From assembly GCA_027618255.1 (NCBI GenBank), contig JAQCFG010000008.1, forward strand, positions 1 through 51,127: 51,127 bases of DNA, read 5' to 3'. Made by a program: the position numbers and the translations under genes. Shown piece after piece: positions 41,391 to 49,516 of the stretch. The DNA comes from Cyanobacteriota bacterium. GTDB taxonomy: Bacteria; Cyanobacteriota; Vampirovibrionia; LMEP-6097. Under the pieces are notes generated by a model. The model ran no database searches and was not told the origin of the DNA. It worked only from the letters and a program-made list of their open reading frames with translations. How positions within the stretch are numbered: position 1 is the stretch's first letter; every line of letters starts with the position of its first letter.

Positions 41391-42380
41391 ATGAGCCCAG
41401 ACGATGAATATGAATTTAATGAAATCGCACAAGCAGCGGCAGTTGAAGCTTCAAAAAGCATCTCAGACTTTCTAGGCCAAGCTGTAGAATTAAATTTTTC
41501 TAGATTAATAGACTCCTCAATGACTAGTAACAAAATCATTGTCAAAAGCGACTCTCTTTTAGTTTCTGCCTCAATCAAGGGATATGGTCCCCTATCACTA
41601 ATTATTAGTAATATCCATGCACTCAACCTTTCTAATATATTTAAAGAAAACAATGGAGAATCAGCAGAAACAGAACTTAAAGAAGAAGATCAACAAACTC
41701 TTGCTGAACTTTGCATCGAAGTTCTCAATTCAGCAATAGCATTCTTCATGAAGAGCAATGACGCTGCCGTTCTTGAAGTTCTAGAAACTAGTTCAAAATC
41801 ATTAATAGCTAACGATAGCTCAAGTCTTGAACTTCCAGCTGGAATAGAAGACTCAATTGGAATGGGCTTCAAAATCAAAACAACTAGCGGACTTGAAGCA
41901 GTTATTCAAGTTGAAGCCAATTCAAAACTCGTAGAATTTTTAGCTCAGACACTTGTAGGTTTAAGACCTGAAGCTAGAGAAGGTATAAGCATAGAAGAAA
42001 CCGGTACTGAGCCAGTAACTACTGAAACAACTGCGGCAACAGAAAATCAAGCCACAACCAATCCTGAAACGACTCTATCAACTAATGATGATGATGTAGT
42101 AAACCCTAGTCGCAACCTTAATTTCATGCGCCATGTAAACATGGAACTTGTTCTTGAGCTTGGCAGATCAGAAATGCCAATGAGAGATATTTTAACGCTG
42201 ACACGTGGCTCAGCTATCGAGCTTGATAGACCTTGTGACAAACCAGTAGATCTTTATGTGCACAATCAATTAATTGCACGTGGTGAAGTAGTTGCAATTG
42301 ATGACAACTTCGGCATCAAGATTGTTGAGTTGGTTGGCAACCTTGACGTGAGCCAAGGGCTTGCAGCACTAATGCAGTAA
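41391..42380 (+). CDS. fliN: FliN/FliY-like flagellar switch protein, copy 2
   Basis: 329 residues with the same layout as the gene at 36518: an N-terminal CheC/FliY-like alpha/beta region, a Thr/Glu-rich linker (about 210-240, TEPVTTETTAATENQATTNP) and a C-terminal FliN domain (MELVLELGRSEMPMRDILTL...IARGEVVAIDDNFGIKI). ATG 41391 is chosen, with GAGGAG 7 bases upstream; an in-frame ATG at 41376 lies before this site. Its last 65 bases overlap ccsA on the other strand. The two copies may be FliN and a FliM- or FliY-like partner. Confidence 0.85.
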   Translation: MSPDDEYEFNEIAQAAAVEASKSISDFLGQAVELNFSRLIDSSMTSNKIIVKSDSLLVSASIKGYGPLSLIISNIHALNLSNIFKENNGESAETELKEEDQQTLAELCIEVLNSAIAFFMKSNDAAVLEVLETSSKSLIANDSSSLELPAGIEDSIGMGFKIKTTSGLEAVIQVEANSKLVEFLAQTLVGLRPEAREGISIEETGTEPVTTETTAATENQATTNPETTLSTNDDDVVNPSRNLNFMRHVNMELVLELGRSEMPMRDILTLTRGSAIELDRPCDKPVDLYVHNQLIARGEVVAIDDNFGIKIVELVGNLDVSQGLAALMQ

Positions 42381-44262
42381 ATATAAATAGAACCTCAAAA
42401 GCATAATAAGCATAGAGGGCGGTAGCTAAGCCATTGGTAAAACCATATGAATGCAAACCAACACCAAGTAAATTAATTCCAAACCAAGATGTTATAACAA
42501 CAACACAAGCGAAGACACTCGCTAGTGCAATACCAAACTCTTTGAGCATGCCAGCGAGCCTAGCATGAAAAATGATAGAAGACCAAAGTACTATCAATAG
42601 CGCACCATTTTCCTTGGGATCCCAGCCCCAGAATCTACCCCAACTCTGATCAGCCCAAATCCCGCCAAGCATAGTACCTAGAAAGCTAAAACAAAGTCCA
42701 AAAGCCAAAACTGGCAATATCAATTTATAACTGCGTTTCGCTGCTTCTGAAACCCCATTAGTAGCAAAAAGTCTCTGTAATACGTAGACATGCCCAATAA
42801 TTCCCGCCATAAAGACTCCAGCATAACCAATACTAATACAAACTACATGAGTTGATAACCAGAAATTAGAATCGAGTACGGCAATTAATACTTGCATGGT
42901 ATCACCGTCACTAGCAAACTTGCCTGAAACAAGTAAAAGCAATAAAGCAACAAAGCTAGTCAAAATCAAACCAAGATTTTTGTCTACTATTTTATAAATA
43001 ATCAAACCAATCATCGCAGTAATTAAAGCAACAAATATAAAGGTCTCATATAAGTTAGTCACTGGGGGACGACCTTGAATGATTACCCTAGAGACAAGTC
43101 CAAACAGGTGCAGCGCAAAGCCACATAATGACGTCAATAGAGAAAGCCGCCTTAAAACTACAGGCCAAAAGACAAAGCTCATCATTATCAATAAAAAAGC
43201 CAAGCCATAAAGGAACTTTGCATTACCAAATGGATTGATTTTATTATAAAGAAGCTCTAAATCAGTATGAATTCTTTTATCAAGCAAACGCGGTTTCAAC
43301 AGAGTATTAAAAGCGATAATTGATTCATTGAATTGCGTTTGATTAGCATAATGATAAGCCTGATAAATAGAGTCAAGCAAAAGCAATTCTGGTTTATTTG
43401 AATCTTCCGTCAACAACAAGTCCCAAATAGTCATAGTCTCTTGTCCAAGAGGAATCACCTGAAACTCGACAATCGGTGTATACAGCTCATCAAAAGCCTT
43501 ATGAGTTTCAATCCAAGAATATAAAGCGAGAGCCAAACGAACTACTTCTTTATCTTTTTCGCTCAATTGTTTAGCATTAGAGGTATCCAAATTAGACATC
43601 CACTCTTCAAGCAAGTTTGAAGCATTCAATATTGCAAAAAGATTATTCTCACCAGACTTGATCCCCAGATACTCAGTTGTTTGAGCAATATTAAAATCAC
43701 TGTGATTAAAAAAGATACTAAATGAATTCAAGAGTTGATGATAACTATTGAAATTACTATAGACCCGAATAAACTCATTGTCCAAATCTGTTCTATCAGC
43801 ATCTTCTTTATTTAAAGCAACAATGGTAAAGCTATAAAGCTTCTCAAAGCTCTTTTCTAATTGATCAAAACTATATTTACGGTGTTTAACCGGTTCAATC
43901 TCTAAAGCCTCAAGCAAAGCAGGATCATTAATCAAAAAGATCTTTTTATCGGTTGCCTTCGCTGGCTCAAAGACAGTCTGAGCAAACCATTGTGTCGCAT
44001 CAACCTTCGCTATCTTTGAACGGCCAGAAAAACGCAATAATAAATTACGAGCATAACTTGCTAATGGTTTGTAACGCCCTTGCTCCAAGACTGTAATTCT
44101 CTCAAATTGACTCAAGTCAATTTCTTTGGCTGCAACAGGCAAGGTCAATATACAAAGAACCACTACCATCTTGAGGACTGCAAAACACGATGTCCAGATT
44201 TTTATATAAGGACTGGATCCTGAGGCTTTGCTCAGGATGACGGCTTGATTAGATTTAAGCAT
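42316..44262 (-). CDS. ccsA: System II cytochrome c biogenesis protein CcsA, long form
   Basis: 648 residues. The C-terminal half (about 350-648) has eight or so membrane segments with the heme-handling WWD-type motif WGRFWGWDPKENGALLIVLW and GLVSRVIIQGRPPVTNLYETF, diagnostic of CcsA/ResC. The N-terminal half is a periplasmic domain after a signal anchor (VLKMVVVLCILTLPVAAKEIDL), as in fused CcsBA-like proteins of some Gram-negatives. The first about 20 residues (SNQAVILSKASGSSP) come from a CCTGAG-type hairpin repeat and may be an add-on. It overlaps resB by 8 bases and works with it to deliver heme to apocytochromes c. Confidence 0.92.
   Translation of the reverse strand: MLKSNQAVILSKASGSSPYIKIWTSCFAVLKMVVVLCILTLPVAAKEIDLSQFERITVLEQGRYKPLASYARNLLLRFSGRSKIAKVDATQWFAQTVFEPAKATDKKIFLINDPALLEALEIEPVKHRKYSFDQLEKSFEKLYSFTIVALNKEDADRTDLDNEFIRVYSNFNSYHQLLNSFSIFFNHSDFNIAQTTEYLGIKSGENNLFAILNASNLLEEWMSNLDTSNAKQLSEKDKEVVRLALALYSWIETHKAFDELYTPIVEFQVIPLGQETMTIWDLLLTEDSNKPELLLLDSIYQAYHYANQTQFNESIIAFNTLLKPRLLDKRIHTDLELLYNKINPFGNAKFLYGLAFLLIMMSFVFWPVVLRRLSLLTSLCGFALHLFGLVSRVIIQGRPPVTNLYETFIFVALITAMIGLIIYKIVDKNLGLILTSFVALLLLLVSGKFASDGDTMQVLIAVLDSNFWLSTHVVCISIGYAGVFMAGIIGHVYVLQRLFATNGVSEAAKRSYKLILPVLAFGLCFSFLGTMLGGIWADQSWGRFWGWDPKENGALLIVLWSSIIFHARLAGMLKEFGIALASVFACVVVITSWFGINLLGVGLHSYGFTNGLATALYAYYAFEVLFIFTALVLQALGSRQGCQPTQQS
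44204..44250. repeat. ATCCTGAG hairpin repeat at the ccsA N-terminus
   Basis: GGATCCTGAG-GCTTTG-CTCAGGAT, with outer CCAGA/CTGGATCC pairs, of the type GTCATCCTGAGC...GGATCC known from other bacteria. It lies in frame between the ccsA start and the signal anchor. Confidence 0.55.
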
Positions 44263-45430
44263 CTCGCCTCCTTAAATAAGTAAAGAAAGCAAAACCAAAA
44301 TGCCAAAATAGACCAAGAGAAATAATCAAACTGGATATATAAGGAAGCAACCTTGCATGATTTTTTACAATAGCAAGCACTGTAAATTCATTACCATCAA
44401 GATCAATGCCATAACTGGATTGATAGACAGTATAAGCAGTGGAACGGAAGGGTTGATTCATCGAAATCGTATATTTGCGCTTGCTATCACCCTCTACTAG
44501 TTTCACCTTGCTTAAATAGGACTTGGCAGTTTGAGTACCAGGATGCAAATCTCTTTGGACATCCAATAATTGAATTGCAAAAGGCAAAGTATATTGTTTG
44601 CGTCTCAATTCAAAAACATATTGCTCATGGTCAATAGTCATAAAAGCCATACTCTCTTGCTGACCTTCCAGTATGAGTTCTCTGTTATCAACGACTAAAG
44701 TCACAGCTCTATTGTTCTTTTCAAAATCAGTTTCAACAGGAAGGTTCTTTAAAATACGCCCAGCAAAAGGCGTATCAAAGTATCTAGCGTTTAAGTATTT
44801 AGTACTAATATAGATTTTGTGAGCATCAATAGACTCATTTTGGAAGTCGGATTTATCTCCAAGAGCAACACGCGCTTTCTGCGCGGTTGCTACCTTTTTT
44901 TGAGCGCCCTGTACATCGAAACTTTGTTTCGAAACAGGTCTAAGCACAACAAATTTACCAACACTTAGATCTTGTTCTTTAAATATCCATTCTTCTCCGT
45001 CTTTCCAAACAGCAAGCTCCCAGAGCATATAATCAGAAGCAACGTTGCTTTGCTCAGCTTCCTTCAATTGCATAAATGATTCCTCACTAAAATGCAAAGT
45101 CATAAAAGCACTGAGCATAAGTACAATCAAACCAGTATGAGACAGTATCAAACCAAGATTGGACCAGCGATAGCGAAAACGCAAACACAAAACACTAACA
45201 AGGTTGATAAATAGAACCCAAATCACCAAGCGAGCTCCAGGTACAATATATAAACCAGGTACAAACCAAGAATTAAAGTAACGCTGTTGAGCTAAATAAA
45301 GACCATATTCAACTTGATCAATAGTCCCGAGCAAAACTAAAACAGCAAGCAAAAACAAACAAACAACAGTAAGTTTCAATGAAGTCAAAAAAGCAAATAT
45401 TGGGTTTTTGAGTAAGCCTGAGCGCATCAA
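44255..45430 (-). CDS. resB: ResB/Ccs1-like cytochrome c biogenesis protein with in-frame element A
   Basis: 391 residues. Three N-terminal membrane segments (FAFLTSLKLTVVCLFLLAVL near 12-31, ARLVIWVLFINLVSVLCL near 65, NLGLILSHTGLIVLML), a large periplasmic domain, and a final membrane helix (YISSLIISLGLFWHFGFAFF), the ResB/Ccs1 plan. Residues about 163-201 (RPVSKQSFDVQ...SDFQNES) come from an element A copy in the periplasmic domain, between FVVL and IDAHKIYIS. Forms the heme-delivery complex with CcsA directly downstream. Confidence 0.88.
   Translation of the reverse strand: MMRSGLLKNPIFAFLTSLKLTVVCLFLLAVLVLLGTIDQVEYGLYLAQQRYFNSWFVPGLYIVPGARLVIWVLFINLVSVLCLRFRYRWSNLGLILSHTGLIVLMLSAFMTLHFSEESFMQLKEAEQSNVASDYMLWELAVWKDGEEWIFKEQDLSVGKFVVLRPVSKQSFDVQGAQKKVATAQKARVALGDKSDFQNESIDAHKIYISTKYLNARYFDTPFAGRILKNLPVETDFEKNNRAVTLVVDNRELILEGQQESMAFMTIDHEQYVFELRRKQYTLPFAIQLLDVQRDLHPGTQTAKSYLSKVKLVEGDSKRKYTISMNQPFRSTAYTVYQSSYGIDLDGNEFTVLAIVKNHARLLPYISSLIISLGLFWHFGFAFFTYLRRRDA
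44829..44943 (+). repeat. Element A copy inside resB
   Basis: 115 bp from ATAGACTCATTTTGG to AACAGGTCTAA. Internal hairpin GCAACACGCGC-TTTC-TGCGCGGTTGC and the GTACATCGAAACTTTG segment. The translated peptide matches copy 1 of the ABC permease in most positions and in frame. Confidence 0.88.
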
Positions 45431-45482
45431 ATAAATAATGACACGAATTTACAAGTGCCGCACGAAGGAACATAATACGAGG

Positions 45483-45488
45483 TAGAAT
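45483..45488 (+). promoter_or_regulatory. -10 element, leaderless start of the MATE gene
   Basis: TAGAAT ends 6 bases before ATG 45495; no Shine-Dalgarno site. Confidence 0.55.
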
Positions 45489-45494
45489 GGGCTC

Positions 45495-46844
45495 ATGGGC
45501 CATTCGGATCGAACTCAAATAAACTACCAGCGTATTTGGAATTTAGCTTGGCCTATCATCCTTGCAAATATCACCATCCCACTCATTGGTGCAACCAATA
45601 TTGCAGTAATGGGCAGAATGCCAAGTCCCGTTTATATCGGAGCAGTCGCTCTTGGAGTTGTGGTACTACAATGTATTTATTGGAGCTTCTCTTTCTTGCG
45701 CAAAGGCACCACTGGAGTAACAGCTCAAGCCTATGGCGCGCAGAATTATCCAGAAATATATTTATCCTTGGCTCGTGCTCTTTTATTAGCTTTTAGTCTC
45801 GGAATAATCGTAATAATTTTCCAAGAACTAATTTCCTGGTTAGCCTTCAATGTCTTTCTAAACGGAAGTGAAGAAGTCGAAGCACTTGCTAAAGAATATT
45901 TTGGGATCAGAATCTGGGGATCAGTTGCAACTCTTGGCAACTACGTTATGCTGGGCTGGTTTTATGGAGTACAACGTCCTAAGCTCGCATTGGTTTTGCG
46001 TATCGCGATGAACGCACTGAATATTCCACTTGCAATCTATATGGTGCTCGGACTCAAGTGGGGAGTTGCTGGTGCTGCCTGGTCGGCCCTGATCTCACAT
46101 CATTTCGTATTCATTATAAGTATCATTGCTGCATTTATTTTAGCCAAAAAAGAACTCTCAATGACGCATGGGCAAATTGATTGGAGCTTTTTGAAAGGAG
46201 TACTTGAATCGAGTAAATTAACAAGACTCTTTAAGATCAACATAGATTTGTTTATTAGAACAGTTTTGTTATTTATCGCTTTTGCTTGGTTTACTTCTGC
46301 AGCTGCAAGCCGTAGTGATTTGGCGCTTGCTGTTAACACAGTCCTACTTAATTTATTTTGGTTTGTTAGTTATGCGCTTGATGGTTTTGCCAATGCAGCT
46401 GAAGCGCTAATTGGGCAGGCTTTTGGTGCCAAGAATATTGAAGCATTTAATCAAACAGTCAAAAAAACAAGTCAAATGGGGCTGGCTTTTGCTGTTTTGT
46501 TTGCCTTGGTTTATTTTTTCTTTGGCGAGAGCTTATTAAGTTTGCTCACAAACTTAGATTCAGTCAAAATTGAAGCAATGAAATATATGCCTTGGCTTAT
46601 TGCAATTCCAATTACTGGGATTGCTGCTTTTCAATTTGATGGTATCTATATTGGTTTGACTCATACTCGGGTCTTAAGAGATATGATGATGATTTCTTTT
46701 GCGCTGTATGCTCTTGCTGTAACACTATTGCCTCAATACTGGGGTAATCATGGGCTCTGGTTAGCTTTGCATCTTTTTCTGATTATCAGGGGTCTTTCCC
46801 TATTAATTCCTTTTAATTCAATGAAAGCCAAATTATTTTCGTAA
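45495..46844 (+). CDS. MATE-family efflux transporter (DinF-like)
   Basis: 449 residues with twelve hydrophobic segments in two related halves. N-terminal RIWNLAWPIILANITIPLIGATNIAVMGR is characteristic of DinF-branch MATE proteins, as is the conserved YGAQNYPEIYLSLARALLLA. Exchanges H+ or Na+ for cationic or other organic compounds; substrate unknown. It diverges from resB. Confidence 0.88.
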   Translation: MGHSDRTQINYQRIWNLAWPIILANITIPLIGATNIAVMGRMPSPVYIGAVALGVVVLQCIYWSFSFLRKGTTGVTAQAYGAQNYPEIYLSLARALLLAFSLGIIVIIFQELISWLAFNVFLNGSEEVEALAKEYFGIRIWGSVATLGNYVMLGWFYGVQRPKLALVLRIAMNALNIPLAIYMVLGLKWGVAGAAWSALISHHFVFIISIIAAFILAKKELSMTHGQIDWSFLKGVLESSKLTRLFKINIDLFIRTVLLFIAFAWFTSAAASRSDLALAVNTVLLNLFWFVSYALDGFANAAEALIGQAFGAKNIEAFNQTVKKTSQMGLAFAVLFALVYFFFGESLLSLLTNLDSVKIEAMKYMPWLIAIPITGIAAFQFDGIYIGLTHTRVLRDMMMISFALYALAVTLLPQYWGNHGLWLALHLFLIIRGLSLLIPFNSMKAKLFS

Positions 46845-47062
46845 GGCAGGTTTAAAAGTCCAAAAATTTGGGTATATAGTATATATCATCACAAATCACA
46901 CTTATGATTTCTAAACTTATAGATACTTAGCGTTTTCATATATCGGGCCTTTATTGGCTTTCTTTCTTTTTATATATTAATCGCATCAAATATTCTTAAA
47001 CTTTATATAAAGCTTATTTAGACTTTATTCAACAAGAAAATTTATCCACAAAGGAGATAAAC
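46845..47062. other. AT-rich intergenic region
   Basis: 218 bp, strongly A/T-rich (TATATAGTATATATC and similar). It precedes the SMR gene and probably carries its promoter, but no single -10 stands out. No repeats. Confidence 0.5.
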
Positions 47063-47377
47063 ATGTCATGGTTTTTACTATTTTCAGCAATCATTTTAGA
47101 AATTCTCGCAACTGTTCAACTCAAACTATCACTAGGGTTCACTCGTTTTGATCACACCCTTAGTACAGTAATGCTCTTTAGCTTGAGCCTGATTTGTGCA
47201 GCTTTTGCTTTCAAAAAAATTGATATTGGACTAGCTTATGCTTTGTGGTCTGGACTAGGTACAGTTGGAATAGTTGCAATTGGAATACTATATTTCAACG
47301 AACCATCAAGCATCATAAAGATCTTTTTTGCTTGCTTAATTGTTGTTGGAGTTGTTGGTATTAATTATTATAGCTAG
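47063..47377 (+). CDS. Small multidrug resistance (SMR) transporter
   Basis: 104 residues, four transmembrane helices. The essential membrane glutamate is Glu13 in SAIILEILATVQLK, and the WSGLGTVG turn in helix 3 fits EmrE/Qac-like subfamilies. It exports small cations in exchange for protons as a dimer. A strong Shine-Dalgarno site (AAAGGAG) sits 7 bases before the ATG, unlike most neighbours; this and the AT-rich upstream region hint at a different origin, but this is weak. Confidence 0.88.
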   Translation: MSWFLLFSAIILEILATVQLKLSLGFTRFDHTLSTVMLFSLSLICAAFAFKKIDIGLAYALWSGLGTVGIVAIGILYFNEPSSIIKIFFACLIVVGVVGINYYS

Positions 47378-47433
47378 GGTTTAAAGCTTTGTCATTTCCA
47401 GTCTGTCACACAGAGGATACCAAGCTTCATCTA

Positions 47434-47550
47434 TTAAGGATACACTGAAAAATAGACTTTCTCGCTCCTTATGTGACACGTGCTCTGCACGGTCACAACC
47501 TTTTATCATGGACCCGACTAGAAAAACTTCGTTTTTCAGCGTGTCCTTAA
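47434..47550. repeat. Element K: TTAAGGA-ended relative of element A
   Basis: 117 bp with ends TTAAGGATACACTGAAAAA and TTTTTCAGCGTGTCCTTAA. The inner plan matches element A: TGTGAC-ACGTGC-TCT-GCACG-GTCACA, then ACCTTTT, then the terminal hairpin GAAAAAC-TTC-GTTTTTC. Stems are changed on both sides relative to A. Its right end supplies the TAA stop of the HDOD gene. Confidence 0.75.
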
Positions 47551-48407
47551 GCTCTACAACTTGACTCAGCTGCATTCGTCAAGCCGTATAGAAAATCCAC
47601 GCTTAGATCCAATTTATCTAAGCCATGTTTTGCCATTACTTTAGTAAAGTCATCTGCAGCAATTGCTTTTTGCAAATCATTTTTATTGATTTCAGCATTA
47701 TCACCATTTTGAACTTCATACATACGTCTAGCCAGTTCTACCATTGCATTTGCTTTAGTATATTTGTGGCTATGATAATCTACTTGAAACAAGATTTGCT
47801 GAATAACATTGCTCGGAAAGCCCCACTTGTTTAACAAAGTAGCAGACAATTCCAAATGATTGATACCAAACTTCTCTGTCTCCAAAGCAAGTCTTTGATG
47901 AATACCGGGCTCAGCCTGACATATTTTAAACTCTTCCTCATAAAATAATTTAAATACTAAACTACCAAGGTTATGAAATAACGCAAGCATATAAGCTTCA
48001 TCAGTAGCGTCTACACTCTGATCTAACATTGCACAAAATCTTTTGGTTGCTATTGAAATAAAAACTGTTCGAAACCATAATTTCTTGTCAGTGATTGAAT
48101 TTCTTGCAGCTACAAACAAAGCTATGTTTTTGATTGTATTAAAACCGACATAATCAACAACTTGAACAAGACTACGGAATGGTTTTCTAGCACCGACTGC
48201 TGCAGAATTACCATACTTGAAAACATTAGCTGCAAGTACTTCATCTAAACCTAAAGTATCGGCAATTTGTTGTCGTCCCACCGCCGGATCTTCAACCATC
48301 ATAATTAATTGAATTGCAATTGGCGAGATAGATGGCATCTTCTCCGCTTTTGCAACAACTTCATGGGCCTTATCTACCGTTTTTTGTATCATTATTCTTT
48401 TCTCCAT
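47547..48407 (-). CDS. HDOD-domain signalling protein
   Basis: 286 residues from ATG 48407. HDOD region from AEKMPSISPIAIQLIMMVED (about 20-40) to the HD-like MLALFHNLGSLVFKLF and HLELSATLLNKWGFP; the HD metal residues are degenerate, as in HDOD proteins. These regulate motility and stress in flagellated bacteria, by inference here too. The frame is open to 48491, but AAGGAG lies 11 bases before ATG 48407. The stop codon is given by element K, so the native C-terminus may have been altered. Confidence 0.82.
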   Translation of the reverse strand: MEKRIMIQKTVDKAHEVVAKAEKMPSISPIAIQLIMMVEDPAVGRQQIADTLGLDEVLAANVFKYGNSAAVGARKPFRSLVQVVDYVGFNTIKNIALFVAARNSITDKKLWFRTVFISIATKRFCAMLDQSVDATDEAYMLALFHNLGSLVFKLFYEEEFKICQAEPGIHQRLALETEKFGINHLELSATLLNKWGFPSNVIQQILFQVDYHSHKYTKANAMVELARRMYEVQNGDNAEINKNDLQKAIAADDFTKVMAKHGLDKLDLSVDFLYGLTNAAESSCRA

Positions 48408-48481
48408 AGCCCAGGTTTCTCCTTGACATATAGCTATATATATCGGCACTTTAGCCGGATACTTGAATTTAAAAATATTAA

Positions 48482-48598
48482 TAATAGACATCCTGCAAAA
48501 CCCCGTTTTGCTAGTGATGTCGCTTTAAAAAAGGTAGCAACCGCAACGAATGTTGCGTTTGCTTTAAGGATAATTCCGACTTTTGCAGTAAGTCTAAT
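48482..48598 (-). repeat. Full-length element A, inverted orientation
   Basis: 117 bp from AATAGACATCCTGC to AGTCTAAT, the only copy in the window in this orientation. Apart from its terminal bases it is identical to 25579-25695 and 41142-41257. Intergenic, between the HDOD and DUF2797 genes. Confidence 0.9.
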
Positions 48599-48649
48599 GA
48601 AGCTTAGTCCATCCCCAAAGCAGTTTTGGAACTTATCCTTAAGCAATCC

Positions 48650-49510
48650 TTAACCAAGGTCAACTGAAACCAAGTAACCACCATACTTTCTAAGATTAAT
48701 AACCCCAGTATCCATTATCCAATACTGACCTTTAATACCGATCAAAGTACCTTCTACTACCGGGTCCTTATCCAAGTTAAAACTTTTTACTTTATCAGGA
48801 TAGCTAATCACTGGATATTCAATTCGTTGGATTTCAGTTTTTTCTGACAAGACTTCTGCTTCTTCCAAAATATAACTCAAATCCTCGTCAAAAATATCTG
48901 CTTCAATAAAGGATCGTACCCTGGCAAGCACATTTATTTTTTCTACTTCAAGATCTCTATGATCTATATTATTTTTAAGCATTTTTTGCCAATTAGTTTT
49001 GTCTTGCATTTCTTTAGCAAGTTCAGCCTCAATCAAACCAGCATGATAACGGCGTCTCAAAGTCATCACTCGCAATGCTTGCACTGCACCTTGATCTACC
49101 CATCTAGTTTTTTCTTGCATTTGCCGAGTAACACCAATCTTGATTCCACTAGTGAGCGCTAGATAAATTGAATGATTAATATTGCAATGCGACTGTGCAA
49201 AATCATTATCGCGACAAGTACCTTCATCAAAATGGCAAAGCTCTGGTTTTATAATGCAAGTGTCACACTCTGCAAGATTTTGCAAACAAGGAAAACAATA
49301 ACCCTGTCCAAAACTCTTGTTTGTTTTTCTGCCACAAGCAACACAATTAATTTGGTCTTGAAATTCAATCTTGACTTTTTTACCAATATATTGATTAATC
49401 GGCTCCAATGTCTCATCTTTACCTTCAATCATCCGAAGCTGATAGTCAATTGAATTATCAGAATTGATTTGATGTTTCATTTTACGAAGATGTGCTCTAT
49501 AGTTCGACAT
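48650..49510 (-). CDS. DUF2797 family protein with zinc-ribbon-like cysteines
   Basis: 286 residues. CVACGRKTNKSFGQGYCFPC (about 56-75) and a further CDTCI..ELCHFDEGTC form a Cys-rich zinc site. GIKIGVTR is followed by TRWVDQGAVQALRV, the shared core of DUF2797, which resembles GIY-YIG nuclease-type sequences. Function unknown. TATTTT ends 6 bases before the ATG at 49510. Confidence 0.78.
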   Translation of the reverse strand: MSNYRAHLRKMKHQINSDNSIDYQLRMIEGKDETLEPINQYIGKKVKIEFQDQINCVACGRKTNKSFGQGYCFPCLQNLAECDTCIIKPELCHFDEGTCRDNDFAQSHCNINHSIYLALTSGIKIGVTRQMQEKTRWVDQGAVQALRVMTLRRRYHAGLIEAELAKEMQDKTNWQKMLKNNIDHRDLEVEKINVLARVRSFIEADIFDEDLSYILEEAEVLSEKTEIQRIEYPVISYPDKVKSFNLDKDPVVEGTLIGIKGQYWIMDTGVINLRKYGGYLVSVDLG

Positions 49511-49516
49511 TACATT

